Source: Ottowia beijingensis
Lineage (GTDB): Bacteria > Pseudomonadota > Gammaproteobacteria > Burkholderiales > Burkholderiaceae_C
Assembly (NCBI RefSeq): GCF_013423955.1
Contig: NZ_JACCKX010000001.1
Span: 186,001-250,000 of the forward strand
Reading direction: 5' to 3'
Length of the DNA stretch: 64,000 nt
Below the pieces are notes generated by a model. That model did no database searches, was not told the origin of the DNA, and saw only the letters and a list, made by a program, of their open reading frames with translations. This document shows, one piece after another, positions 1 to 7,672 of this stretch (positions are counted from its first letter, which is position 1; every line of letters begins with the position of its first letter). The position numbers and the translations under genes are program-made.

Positions 1-397
1 TCGCCCAGCGCGCGCTCCACCGCCAGCACCTCGTCGTGCAGCATGGCCCAGGCCAGCAACGGCTTCAAGAACAGCCCCAGCGCCAGCGCCGCCAGCCAGG
101 CCGGCTGCGTCAGCACCCAGCCCTGAAACAGCCAGGCCACGGCAAAAACGCCGCCGCCGCCGCGCACCACGACAGCGCCGCGAACCAGAACACGCGCGCA
201 TCCGACAGCACGCGCGCCTCACCCACGCGCGGCGCCAGCCGCTCGCCCGCCCAGGCCAGCCAGCGCCCCATCCATGCCACCGGGTGCCAGCGCAAGGGCG
301 GCTCGCCCAGCAGGCGGTCGATGGCGATGGCCAGCGCCGGAGCGCTGGCCAGCAGCACGGCCCAGGGTTCGCCGGCAACGGACCACCATGCAATCAC
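1..397 (-). CDS. cobD: Adenosylcobinamide-phosphate synthase CobD/CbiB, N-terminal part (runs off left edge)
   Basis: This inner-membrane enzyme attaches the aminopropanol arm to adenosylcobyric acid late in cobalamin synthesis. The start is GTG (395-397). The N-terminus holds the family motif DRLLGEPPLRWHPVAWMGR at about residues 27-45. A shift lies near 150: the first frame stops shortly after, while another frame continues as QPAWLAALALGLFLKPLLAW and then MLHDEVLAVERALG up to the window edge, which is typical CbiB sequence. Restoring one G in the GCC/GCG run joins the two halves. It sits apart from the riboswitch operon further right but acts in the same pathway. The C-terminal part is outside the window. 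Confidence 0.85.
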
Positions 398-452
398 GGC
401 GCGCCCTCCCCGCCGGCCAGAGCCCGCAGGGTCACATTCGGGTCGTTCGGAT

Positions 453-1001
453 TCACGACTGCAGGCGCTCCTCGATCAGCGGCAGCGCCAGCGCGCGCTC
501 GTGCGGGCTGCCGGCGCGCACGGCATCGAACAGCGCCAGCAGCTCGTACAGCGCCGGGTTGCGCCGCGCCGCCTCGGGCACGCTCGGGTACAGCGGGTGC
601 AGCGTCATGCCACGGCGCGTGCCGTGCGGGTCGGGCCAGACGGGCGGCGGCTCGCTGGCGGGCGCCACGATCAGACCCTCCAGCGGCGCCGCGGCATAGC
701 CCGTGGGCAGGCCGCGCGTCAGCTCGCCGCGCAGCGGTGCAAAGCAGTAGCGCGCCCCGTGCTGCACAAACAGGCGCAGCGCCTCGCGCACCACGCGCGG
801 GCCGCCCTCCGGGTCGATGTAGGCCAGCCCGGCCGCCACCGCGCGCTGCACGGCGCCGTGCGTTTCCGACGCCGTCAGGCCCAGCTCGGCCGCCAGCGCT
901 GCATAGGACGGCGCCGGCCCATCCTGCAGCACCAGGCGCAGCAGCACCAGCAGATCCTGCGGGCGCAGCATGGGTTGGGGGTTGGATTTGCCAGCGGCCA
1001 T
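453..1001 (-). CDS. Winged-helix-like DNA-binding protein, 182 aa
   Basis: I do not recognise a named family. Residues about 12-60 (MLRPQDLLVLLRLVLQ, then ELGLTASETHGAVQRAVAAG) read like a helix-turn-helix or winged-helix domain with a recognition helix. The rest is a conserved-looking region with PTGYAAAPLEGLIV and a C-terminal helix, and has no membrane segment. A DNA-binding role is an inference from that domain and from a perfect palindrome only 11 bases upstream of its start. The start ATG is at 999-1001; the Met at 971 is an alternative that would put the palindrome further away. Codon use matches the neighbours. Confidence 0.6.
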   Translation of the reverse strand: MAAGKSNPQPMLRPQDLLVLLRLVLQDGPAPSYAALAAELGLTASETHGAVQRAVAAGLAYIDPEGGPRVVREALRLFVQHGARYCFAPLRGELTRGLPTGYAAAPLEGLIVAPASEPPPVWPDPHGTRRGMTLHPLYPSVPEAARRNPALYELLALFDAVRAGSPHERALALPLIEERLQS

Positions 1002-1012
1002 GGGCGACGTTC

Positions 1013-1036
1013 ATTCGCTATTTGCGAATAGCGAAT
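1013..1036. promoter_or_regulatory. Perfect palindrome, candidate operator
   Basis: The two 10-base arms ATTCGCTATT and AATAGCGAAT are exact inverted copies separated by TGCG. The site is AT-rich against a very GC-rich background and lies between the winged-helix-like gene (minus, starts 1001) and the acidic protein gene (plus, starts 1158). Position and symmetry fit a dimeric repressor site, most simply autoregulation of the adjacent regulator. The operator role is inferred; only the symmetry is seen. Confidence 0.5.
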
Positions 1037-1157
1037 ATAGCCGCCAGCGCCTGGCGACGCAAGCCGCCCCATCCTGTCACACCCTTGTTCGGCAAGCGCG
1101 TCAGAATGGCCTGGCACCAGGCAACCCGCCGGGGGCACCATCCAAGGAGAACGCGAC

Positions 1158-1415
1158 ATGGACATCACCACCCAAACCCTGCTGGCCGCCGACCTGGCCG
1201 ACCGCTGGATCGACGCCATCCTGGGCGAACAGCCCGACGTGCTGCTGCAGGCCGACACCGACGAACCCCTGACCCCCGAAGACATGGCGCGCAACCTGGC
1301 GCAGTTCCGCGCCACGCTGATCGAGGAGCTGAGCGAGCAGCCCATCGCCTTCGCCATGGACGACGATGACGATGACGACGAGGATGACGACGGCGAGGAC
1401 GACGCGCCGCGCTGA
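1158..1415 (+). CDS. Small acidic protein of unknown function, 85 aa
   Basis: No known family is recognised. The start is supported by a good ribosome-binding site, AAGGAG, nine bases upstream of ATG. The first 65 residues look like two amphipathic helices (LLAADLADRWIDAILG and MARNLAQFRATLIEELSEQ). The last 20 residues are almost entirely Asp/Glu (DDDDDDDEDDDGEDD). No membrane segment or signal peptide is visible. Acidic tails like this can bind metal or basic proteins, but nothing here shows which. It is divergent from the winged-helix-like gene, and the palindrome lies between the two. Confidence 0.6.
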   Translation: MDITTQTLLAADLADRWIDAILGEQPDVLLQADTDEPLTPEDMARNLAQFRATLIEELSEQPIAFAMDDDDDDDEDDDGEDDAPR

Positions 1416-1472
1416 CGCCGAGCCGCGCCCGCGCGCGGCCGCCAGCCCTGCGCTGTTCCATCCTTGAAAATT

Positions 1473-1537
1473 GGGGAGTATGCGCCTTCAGCGCCTGTCT
1501 GGCGGGCGCTGGCGGATATCTATATAGGGAGTATGTG
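1473..1537 (-). repeat. 65-bp dispersed repeat, copy A (inverted)
   Basis: Read on the minus strand it begins CACATACTCCC and ends CATACTCCCC, with CCAGCGCCCGCCAGACAGGCGC in its centre split around position 1505. Copies B (2171-2235) and C (44101-44165) have exactly the same length and the same ATACTCCC ends. Copies A and B face each other across a gene remnant. Confidence 0.75.
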
Positions 1538-1635
1538 GCCAGTTCCAGCTGCGCGGCGCACCGCATCCAAACGGAGCGCGTGCCAACCCGGCAGCGCCTG
1601 CCGCATGGGCACGCATCGCCCCGACGCGTAGGCGC

Positions 1636-2057
1636 TCACCGCTTCTTGCGTCGCCGCCGCGCGGCGGCGGGCAGCAGGCTGGTCATGCGCTGGTACAGCG
1701 TGAACAGAAAGGCCACGCGCTCGGCGTCGCCTTGATTTCGTTCCAGGACAGGGTCCAGTCGGCGAACTTCTGCTGGTCGGCGGGTATGTTCAGGTCCAGG
1801 CCCTTGGTCTGCGCATACCGGGCCAGCATGGGCATCACGTTGTAGCCCTCCCCGCTCTGGTCGTTGAGTGCTGCGGCGGCGGACTCCGACAGGCCGGCGT
1901 GCTGCAGGAATCGCGTCGAGACGCCGCCATCGTTGCCGGGCTCGTGCTTGTTGGCCTCCTTGACGGAGTTCCAGATACCCAGGCCAACCACCGACACCAC
2001 GACCAGGCCGATGCCGATCGGCCCGGCGATGCTGCCGGCGCCCAGCGCTGCCATCAC
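1636..2057 (-). pseudogene. Gene remnant: membrane-segment protein of unknown function
   Basis: Residues 1-33 form one hydrophobic glycine-rich segment (MAALGAGSIAGPIGIGLVVV), followed by a soluble part with HEPGNDGGVSTRFLQHAGLS. One base is missing near 1728; past it the other frame gives GDAERVAFLFTLYQRMTSLL and a basic tail ending at TGA 1636-1638. Upstream of the Met at 2057 the same frame stays open without a start until a TGA, so the 5' part looks lost. No convincing ribosome-binding site is present. It is bracketed by inverted copies of the 65-bp repeat. It could be the C-terminal end of a larger exported or toxin-like protein, but this is not established. Confidence 0.5.
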
Positions 2058-2170
2058 GCCACCGGTGGCGCCGACGCCGCGCCGCGCCGCGCTTGCACAG
2101 CTGCCAGCGTTCCCATTGGGAAGCCTACCTATGGGCTTGTCATCGCTTTGTCATGCAAGCGAGGGCTGGG

Positions 2171-2235
2171 CACATACTCCCAATATAGAGCAGCTGTAGC
2201 ACCCGACTGACGCGCGCTAACCAGGCATACTCCCC
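2171..2235 (+). repeat. 65-bp dispersed repeat, copy B
   Basis: It starts CACATACTCCC and ends CATACTCCCC, with CACCCGACTGACGCGCGC in the centre. It shares ends, length and the central CCCGACTGACG block with copy C. It lies just downstream of the bioB stop codon. Confidence 0.75.
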
Positions 2236-2269
2236 GTCATTCGTCGCCCATGTTCATGGCGTGGCGCCC

Positions 2270-3316
2270 TCAGCCGGCCGGCAGCAGCGCGTCCATCCCC
2301 GGCACGCCCGCCCTGCCCTTGACGCCCAGGCGCTGGAACAGCGCGCGGTCGCCCGCCACCTCGGGGTTGCCGGTGATGAGCAGCTTTTCGCCATAGAAGA
2401 TGCTGTTGGCGCCGGCCAGAAAGCACAGCGCCTGCACCGCCTCGCCCAGCTGCTGGCGGCCGGCCGACAGGCGCACGCGCGACTTCGGCATGGTGATGCG
2501 CGCGGCGGCGATCATGCGCACGAACTCGAACGGGTCCAGGTCGGGCTGTTCGGCCAGCGGCGTGCCTTCGACCTTGACCAAGTGGTTGATGGGCACGCTG
2601 TCGGGCACCTCGGGCAGGTTGGCCAGTTGCGCGATCAGCGCGGCGCGCTGGCGGCGCGATTCGCCCATGCCGACGATGCCGCCCGAGCACACCTTGACGC
2701 CCGCGCCGCGCACGCGGTCGAGCGTGTCGAGCCGGTCCTGGTAGTCGCGCGTGCTGATGATCTCGCCGTAGAAGTCGGGCGCGCAGTCGAGGTTGTGGTT
2801 GTAGTAGTCGAGGCCGGCGGCCTTGAGCTTTTCCGCCTGCCCGTCGGCCAGCATGCCGAGGGTGACGCAGGCTTCCAGACCCACATCCTTGACGGTGCGC
2901 ACCAGTTCGGCCACGGCGTCGATGTCGCGGTCTTTGGGCGCGCGCCAGGCGGCGCCCATGCAGAAGCGCGTGGCACCCGCGGCCCTGGCGGCTTCGGCGG
3001 CCTGCTTCACGGCGCCGCTTTCCATCAGCTTCTCGGCCTTCACGCCGGTGTCGTAATGCACCGACTGCGGGCAGTAGCCGCAGTCCTCGGGGCAACCGCC
3101 GGTTTTCACGCTGAGCAGCGTGGCCAGCTCGACCTCGTTCGGATCGTGGTGCGCGCGGTGCACTTTCTGGGCCTGCCACAGCAGGTCGGTGAAGGGCAGG
3201 TTCAGCAGCGCCTCGATCTGCTCGACGCTCCAGCGTTCGGTGCCGGCGGTCGCTGCGGGCGCGGCGCGCTTGTGGAGGGTGATGGGTTGCGGCGGGGTCG
3301 TGGCGGTGAGGGGCAT
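2270..3316 (-). CDS. bioB: Biotin synthase
   Basis: This radical-SAM enzyme inserts sulfur into dethiobiotin, the last step of biotin synthesis. The cluster motif [10 protein letters not shown] (Cx3Cx2C) is at about residues 75-84, and the family blocks [16 protein letters not shown] and [13 protein letters not shown] follow. The protein is about 348 residues, normal for BioB. The ATG at 3314-3316 is preceded by AAAGGA on the minus strand, which favours it over a Met 12 codons upstream. No other bio gene is adjacent, so it appears to be a stand-alone gene. The frame is intact. Confidence 0.97.
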   Translation of the reverse strand: MPLTATTPPQPITLHKRAAPAATAGTERWSVEQIEALLNLPFTDLLWQAQKVHRAHHDPNEVELATLLSVKTGGCPEDCGYCPQSVHYDTGVKAEKLMESGAVKQAAEAARAAGATRFCMGAAWRAPKDRDIDAVAELVRTVKDVGLEACVTLGMLADGQAEKLKAAGLDYYNHNLDCAPDFYGEIISTRDYQDRLDTLDRVRGAGVKVCSGGIVGMGESRRQRAALIAQLANLPEVPDSVPINHLVKVEGTPLAEQPDLDPFEFVRMIAAARITMPKSRVRLSAGRQQLGEAVQALCFLAGANSIFYGEKLLITGNPEVAGDRALFQRLGVKGRAGVPGMDALLPAG

Positions 3317-3387
3317 CGGTGTCCTTTCGAAGTCAACAACTACTGAATGCATGACGCCGCGCGTGCTGCAGGGCGCGCTGTCACGGT

Positions 3388-4041
3388 TTATCGCGGGGCA
3401 TCGGTTTTACTCCCTCGCCCCTTTGGGGAGAGGGCTGGGGTGAGGCGCCGGCGGCGCCACCCGCCCCAACCGTCCCCATCAGAAAACCAGACCCTCACCC
3501 CGCCCTCTCCCGCTGGCGGGAGAGGGAGCAAGTCGGTCTCGCCACGCTCCAGGCCCAGCAACCACTGCTTGCGCGGCAGACCGCCGCCGTAGCCGGTGAG
3601 CTGGCCGCTGCTGCCGATGACGCGGTGGCACGGCACGATGATGGAGACCTTGTTCTGCCCGTTGGCGGCCGCCACGGCGCGCACGGCGGTCGGCCGGCCG
3701 ATGGTGGCGGCCTGCTCGGCGTAGCTGCGCGTCTGGCCGTAGGGGATATTCAGCAACGCCTGCCACACGCTCTGCTGGAACGGCGTGCCGACCAGGTCGA
3801 GCGGCACGTCGAAATCCTTGAGTTCACCCCTGAAGTAGGCATCGATCTGCTGGCCCAGCGCACGCGTGCGCGCATCCTCGCCCACCTGCGCCAGCGCGCC
3901 CGCATGGCGCTCCACATCGCGCCATTCGCGGCTCAGCCCCTTGGTGTCGCAGCTGAACTCCAGCAGGGCGAGGCCCTGCGGCGTGAACAGCGCCACCATG
4001 TCGCCCAGCGGCGTGGGGTAATGGTGTTCGATCAGGTTCAT
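3388..4041 (-). CDS. ogt: Methylated-DNA--protein-cysteine methyltransferase with repeat-derived tail
   Basis: The protein removes alkyl groups from O6-methylguanine by transfer to its own cysteine. The active site [12 protein letters not shown] is at about residues 140-151, and the family block [20 protein letters not shown] precedes it. The recognisable domain ends near LLGLERGE (about residue 173). The remaining ~45 residues ([10 protein letters not shown] ... [13 protein letters not shown]) are translated from the GC-rich repeat at 3405-3535, so a repeat insertion has probably replaced the native stop. The start ATG (4039-4041) overlaps the vapC stop. Activity is likely retained because the active-site domain is complete. 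Confidence 0.93.
   Translation of the reverse strand: MNLIEHHYPTPLGDMVALFTPQGLALLEFSCDTKGLSREWRDVERHAGALAQVGEDARTRALGQQIDAYFRGELKDFDVPLDLVGTPFQQSVWQALLNIPYGQTRSYAEQAATIGRPTAVRAVAAANGQNKVSIIVPCHRVIGSSGQLTGYGGGLPRKQWLLGLERGETDLLPLPPAGEGGVRVWFSDGDGWGGWRRRRLTPALSPKGRGSKTDAPR
3405..3535. repeat. GC-rich LTPALS-type repeats, inverted pair
   Basis: Two short palindromic units are visible: one reads CCCTTTGGGGAGAGGGCTGG then GGTGAGG, the other CCTCACCCCGCCCTCTCCC. They belong to a widespread class of repeats whose translation gives peptides such as LTPALS. The same units occur at 7512-7672 and in degenerate form at 8600-8690. Here they overlap the 3' end of ogt and supply its last ~45 codons. Confidence 0.75.
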
Positions 4042-4444
4042 GCGGCAGCGATCCAGTTGTCCAGCAGCAAGGCCGGCACGCGGGCGAATTCGCGCTGGTT
4101 GTGGGTGACCAGGGTCAGGCCCTCGCTGCGTGCGTGGGCTGCGATGTGCAGATCGTTTTCGCTGATGGGCTGGCCCGCACGCTCCAACGCGGTGCGAATC
4201 TGGCCGTAGTGCATGGCGGCCTTGGGGCCATAGGCCAGCACCTCCAGCCGCGACGCGAAGCTTTCGACCACGCGCAGGTTGTGCTCCACGCGGGCGCTTT
4301 TTCGGCGCCGTGGTACAGCTCGGCCAGCGTGATGCTGCTGATGCACAGGCCATCGGCATGGCGGTTGAAATGCGCCAGCGCCTCGGGCGGGCGGCGCTTG
4401 ATGACGTAGATGACGATATTCGTGTCGAGCATGTGGCGCAGCAT
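4038..4444 (-). CDS. vapC: VapC-type PIN-domain toxin (one-base shift)
   Basis: PIN-domain ribonuclease toxins cleave RNA, often initiator tRNA. The N-terminus MLDTNIVIYVIK carries the first catalytic Asp, and SSITLAELYHGAEK carries the acidic Glu. The C-terminal half has ENDLHIAAHARSEGLTLVTH and ARVPALLLDNW. The halves are in different frames, joined by one missing A in the AAAAA run near 4300; with it restored the protein is 135 residues, normal for VapC. The start ATG at 4442-4444 is directly beside an inserted miniature element. Its partner antitoxin lies beyond that element. The stop overlaps the ogt start. Confidence 0.85.
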
Positions 4445-4449
4445 GGTTA

Positions 4450-4685
4450 CCCTAGAAACTGCAGTTGGATGCGCCCGAGCGTGCCGTGATGGGCGTGCCA
4501 GGCAAGACGCGAGGACGCGGCAGGCTCGTGCCTGCAAGGACGAGCAACGCGGCATGGCGCGGCCAGTGTGGCGCGATCGGGTGCATAGCGCGCTCGCCCA
4601 ATGGGTGAACGTGATCGAAGCCAAGGAAGTCAGCGCTCATGCGGGTTGCCCAAGGATGTCTAGCGGTCAACTGCCGTTTCTAGGG
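4450..4685. mobile_element. Miniature inverted-repeat element inserted between vapB and vapC
   Basis: The 236-bp segment has near-identical inverted ends: CCCTAGAAACTGCAGTTG at the left and CAACTGCCGTTTCTAGGG at the right (one mismatch in 18). It is flanked by the 3-base direct repeat TTA (4447-4449 and 4686-4688), as expected for a target-site duplication. It has no convincing gene. Removing it and one TTA leaves the vapB stop codon TAA two bases before the vapC start, the normal spacing for such an operon. The transposase family that would mobilise it is not identified. Confidence 0.75.
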
Positions 4686-4922
4686 TTAAAGCTCCTCGCG
4701 CTGGGCGGGGCGCTGCTCGACACGCTCGTTCATGAAGTCGTCGTCCGCCGGTGCTTCGTGCAGGAAGAAGCTGTCCCAGACCCGGTCGGCGGGCGCCAGA
4801 ATGCGCTCGGCGCCCAGGGCTCGCACACGCAGCTTTTTCACGTCGTCGCCAAAGCGCATCTCAGCCGGCAGGCGCACGGCTTGCGAACGGTTGTTCATGA
4901 AAATGGTGGCTTGCGCGGTCAT
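4686..4922 (-). CDS. vapB: VapB/MazE-type antitoxin, 78 aa
   Basis: The N-terminus ([20 protein letters not shown]) is the typical AbrB/SpoVT swapped-hairpin DNA-binding sequence of VapB antitoxins, followed by a helical toxin-binding tail with [19 protein letters not shown]. It should neutralise VapC and repress the operon. AGGGGA on the minus strand is the ribosome-binding site. Upstream (about 4940-4970) the minus strand carries two direct TGGCA units around an AT-rich core, a possible operator. The TAA stop is the TTA copy at the end of the inserted element. Confidence 0.88.
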   Translation of the reverse strand: MTAQATIFMNNRSQAVRLPAEMRFGDDVKKLRVRALGAERILAPADRVWDSFFLHEAPADDDFMNERVEQRPAQREEL

Positions 4923-5000
4923 CAGATTCCCCTGTCGTGCACGTAGATGCCAAGTGTATATGCCAGTAACAGGGATGTCGAACCGGACTGGAATCCGGCC

Positions 5001-5582
5001 TCAATCCTCGATGCCGCGCTGGGCCGGAACGCCGGCCTTGAAGGCGTGCTTGACCATGGTCATCTCGGTCACGGTATCCGCGATGTCGATGATCTCCTGC
5101 GGGCAACGCCGGCCCGTCAGGCACACGTGCACGTCCTTGGGGCGCTGCTGCAGGGTCTGCAGCACATCGTCCAGCGGCAGCCAGCCGTAGATCAGCGGGT
5201 AGGTGATCTCGTCGAGCACCACCAGGAAATGCTCGCCGTCCAGGATCGCCGCCTTGGCCCGCTGCCAGCCGTCGCGCGCCAGTTGCGCCGAATGGTCGAG
5301 ATCCTTGCTCTTCCAGCTGAAGCCGTCGCCCAGCCCTTCGATGGGCAAACCAATCTGCTCGAACATGCGGTGCTCGCCAAAGCGCGCCGTGGGCACTTTC
5401 ATGAACTGGAAAATCTTCACCTGCCTGCCGTGCACGTGCTGGCGGCCGAAGGCGCGCAGTGCCAGGCCGAAGGCGGCCGTGCTCTTGCCCTTGCCGTCGC
5501 CGGTGTTCACGATGACGAGGCCGCGGCGCTCGCCCTCGGGGCGGTCGTAGCGCTTTTCGGTGGGCGGGGTTTCAGTCTGCAT
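5001..5582 (-). CDS. cobO: Cob(I)yrinic acid a,c-diamide adenosyltransferase (CobO/BtuR/CobA type)
   Basis: It transfers adenosyl from ATP to reduced corrinoid, making the coenzyme form. The nucleotide-binding loop NTGDGKGKSTAAFG is at about residues 26-39, followed by VKIFQFMKVP, and WLPLDDVLQTLQQRP and HVCLTGRRCP near the end. The length is 193 residues, normal for this family. The start overlaps the end of btuD by 11 bases, so it is the last gene of the riboswitch-led cobalamin operon. The frame is intact. Confidence 0.95.
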   Translation of the reverse strand: MQTETPPTEKRYDRPEGERRGLVIVNTGDGKGKSTAAFGLALRAFGRQHVHGRQVKIFQFMKVPTARFGEHRMFEQIGLPIEGLGDGFSWKSKDLDHSAQLARDGWQRAKAAILDGEHFLVVLDEITYPLIYGWLPLDDVLQTLQQRPKDVHVCLTGRRCPQEIIDIADTVTEMTMVKHAFKAGVPAQRGIED

Positions 5583-6366
5583 GTTCGTGCTCCGGTTGTG
5601 GCAGGCGTGGCAGCGCCACCCAGCGGTCTTTCACCTGATAGACGCCGATGCGCCAGTCGAAAGCGGCCTGCAGCGCGCGGTGCGTGCTGGGGCTGGCGCA
5701 AGGGCCATGATGCGCGATGCCACCGTCCTTGACGATCAGCAGCTCATCGGCCTGCAGCGCCATGCCCAGCTCGTGCAGCACGCTGACCACGGTGCCGCCG
5801 GCGGCCTGCGCGCGCACCACGGCCAGCCAGTCGGCCTGGTGCGGCGGGTCGAGGTGGGCCAGCGGCTCGTCCATCAGCAGCAGCGGCGCCTGCACCGCCA
5901 GCGCGCGCGCCAGCAGCACGCGCTGACGCTCGCCGCCCGACAACTCGCCCAGGCGGCGCGTCTGCAGGTGCGCGACCTGCATCGCCGCGAGCGCCTGCCG
6001 CACGGCCGCGTGGTCGGCGTCGCTGGCGGGCGCCAGCCAGGCGCGGTGCGGCAGGCGCCCGAGCATGACCACGTCGTAGGCCGACAAGTCGTCGCTGCCG
6101 CCTTCGGCCTGGCCCAGCCAGGCCAGCTGGCGGGCGCGTTCGCGTGCGGGCCAGTCGGCCAGCGGCCGGCCGTGCAACTGCACCGTGCCATCGGTCGGCA
6201 GCAGGCCGGCCAGCACGCGCAGCAGGGTCGATTTGCCGGCGCCGTTGGGGCCGACGATGGCGGTCCAGCGGCCGGCGGCTATCCGCACGTCGATCCCATG
6301 CAGGATGAGGGCCTTGCCGATGCGGGTGGCCGTGGACCGTGCGCTGACTGCGATCGAATCCGTCAT
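5572..6366 (-). CDS. btuD: Cobalamin ABC transporter, ATP-binding protein
   Basis: This is the ATPase of the BtuCDF corrinoid importer. It has Walker A GPNGAGKST (about residues 40-48), the ABC signature LSGGERQRVLLARAL, Walker B LLLMDEP, and a switch His in SVLHELGMAL. The start ATG (6364-6366) overlaps the btuC stop (ATGA), which implies translational coupling; a Met eight codons upstream is less likely. Specificity for cobalamin is inferred from the riboswitch operon and the adjacent permease and binding protein. The frame is intact. Confidence 0.93.
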   Translation of the reverse strand: MTDSIAVSARSTATRIGKALILHGIDVRIAAGRWTAIVGPNGAGKSTLLRVLAGLLPTDGTVQLHGRPLADWPARERARQLAWLGQAEGGSDDLSAYDVVMLGRLPHRAWLAPASDADHAAVRQALAAMQVAHLQTRRLGELSGGERQRVLLARALAVQAPLLLMDEPLAHLDPPHQADWLAVVRAQAAGGTVVSVLHELGMALQADELLIVKDGGIAHHGPCASPSTHRALQAAFDWRIGVYQVKDRWVALPRLPQPEHEHAD

Positions 6367-7407
6367 CGCGATCTCTGGTGCATCAGCCACAGCAGGTACA
6401 TGCCGCCCAGCACCGCCGTCAACACGCCCACCGGCAGCTCCTGCGGCGCGATGACCACGCGCGCGGCCACGTCGGCGGCCATCAGCAGCAGGCCGCCGGC
6501 CAGCGCGCTCAGCAGCACCAGCGGCCCGTGCGTACTGGGCGCCATGGCGCGCACCAGGTGCGGCGCCACCAGGCCGACGAAGCCGATCAGCCCGGTCTGC
6601 GCCACCGCCGTGCCGGTGCCCAGCGCCAGCACGCCGATCAGCAGCGCGCGCATCGGCGCCAGCGGCAGGCCCAGGCTGTGCGCGGTGGATTCGCCCAGCT
6701 CAGGCCGTCGAGCACGCGCGCCAGCGCCCAGGCGGTGAGCATCAGCGGCGCCAGCACGGCGGCCATCAGGCCCACCGCGCTCCAGCCCACGAAGCCGGTC
6801 ACGCCCAGGGTGAAGCCCTGCATGGCCTGCAGGATGTCGGGCTCGGCCAGTTGCACCAGGTCGCGCACCGCGCCCAGTACGTAGCCCACCACCACGCCGG
6901 CCAGCAGCAAGCGCAGCGTCTGCTGCACGCCCTGCGCCAGCACCAGCGCCAGCAGCACGCCACCCAGCGCGCCGACGAAGGCGGCGCCGGTCAGACCCAG
7001 GCGGGCCAACCAGGGCGAGGCCATCTGCGCCAGCGCTGCGCCGTGGGCGCCCCCGCGGCCATCACGGCGAACGCGATCGCCACCGCCAGCGCCGCGCCCG
7101 AGGCGCTGCCCAGCAGAAACGGATCGGCCAGCGGGTTGCGGAACAGCCCCTGCGCCACCGCCCCGGCCAGCCCCAGCAGCGCGCCGGCCAGCCAGGCACC
7201 CAGCGTGCGCGGCAGGCGGATGTCCCACACGATCTGCCAGGCCACGGCGTCGTGGCGCGCACGCAGCACGCTGTCGAAACCCGTGCTGCCCACACTGGCG
7301 CCCAGCGCCAGGCCGAAAACCGCCAGCGCCAGCAGCGCGAGCGCCAGCCATGCGGTGCGCGCCATGCCGGCGCGCGGCGCAGAAGAAGACAGCGCGGCGT
7401 CGGTCAT
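6363..7407 (-). CDS. btuC: Cobalamin ABC transporter permease (two one-base shifts)
   Basis: FecCD/BtuC-family inner-membrane permease. The N-terminal part has a first membrane helix and [20 protein letters not shown] with [15 protein letters not shown], the family signature. The middle part ([20 protein letters not shown]) and the C-terminal part ([18 protein letters not shown]) lie in other frames. Single missing bases near 7050 (a run of five C on the plus strand) and near 6700 (SLGESTAHS block) reunite them into 348 residues, the usual size. The Met at 7407 begins a polar stretch before the first helix; MARTAWLAL further in is an alternative start. Confidence 0.9.
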
Positions 7408-7467
7408 GGATGCTGGGCTTTTGCGCGGCTGGCCATTGGGCATGGAATCGGGCGTTGGGCCTTTGCT

Positions 7468-7499
7468 GTCAAGCGCGTGCAGCTATAATTTTTGATTCT
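7468..7499. repeat. AGCTGCTTGCGC-family fragment
   Basis: CAAGCGCGTGCAGCTATAAT is recognisable as a degenerate, reversed half of the dispersed family whose core is ATAGCTGCTTGCGC. It lies between btuF and btuC, just upstream of btuC. Confidence 0.5.
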
Positions 7500-7511
7500 C
7501 GGGGTGGCAAG

Positions 7512-7672
7512 GGGCGCCACCCTCACCCCGGCCCTCTCCCGCTGGCGGGAGAGGGAGAGAGGAGCGTCAAGCGCCGCGGTATGGCACTCTCACCCCTCTG
7601 GGGAGAGGGTTGGGGTGAGGGGCGGCGGCGCCGGCAGGTGGCGTGGCCGGCCCCCACCCTCCCCCATGGCAG
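7512..7672. repeat. GC-rich LTPALS-type repeat cluster
   Basis: Three units occur in a row: CCTCACCCCGGCCCTCTCCC at 7512-7545, TCTGGGGAGAGGGTTGGGG at 7595-7620, and CCCACCCTCCCCCATGG at about 7652. They are the same class as at 3405-3535. The region overlaps the 3' end of btuF and codes for its non-native tail. Confidence 0.75.

Noticed and set aside
36-1031. Long open frame on the plus strand opposite cobD and the winged-helix-like gene
   Set aside because: Its Gln/Arg/His-rich composition is typical of antisense frames in GC-rich DNA, and both minus-strand genes have recognisable sequence.
1636-2057. Remnant as a polymorphic toxin or type VI effector
   Set aside because: A glycine-rich membrane segment alone does not show this; no toxin domain or immunity gene is visible.
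3353-3404. Promoter for bioB
   Set aside because: No -35/-10 pair could be supported between the repeats and the bioB start.
4452-4670. Short open frame (72 codons) inside the miniature element
   Set aside because: No ribosome-binding site or domain; it lies entirely between the inverted ends and is probably chance.
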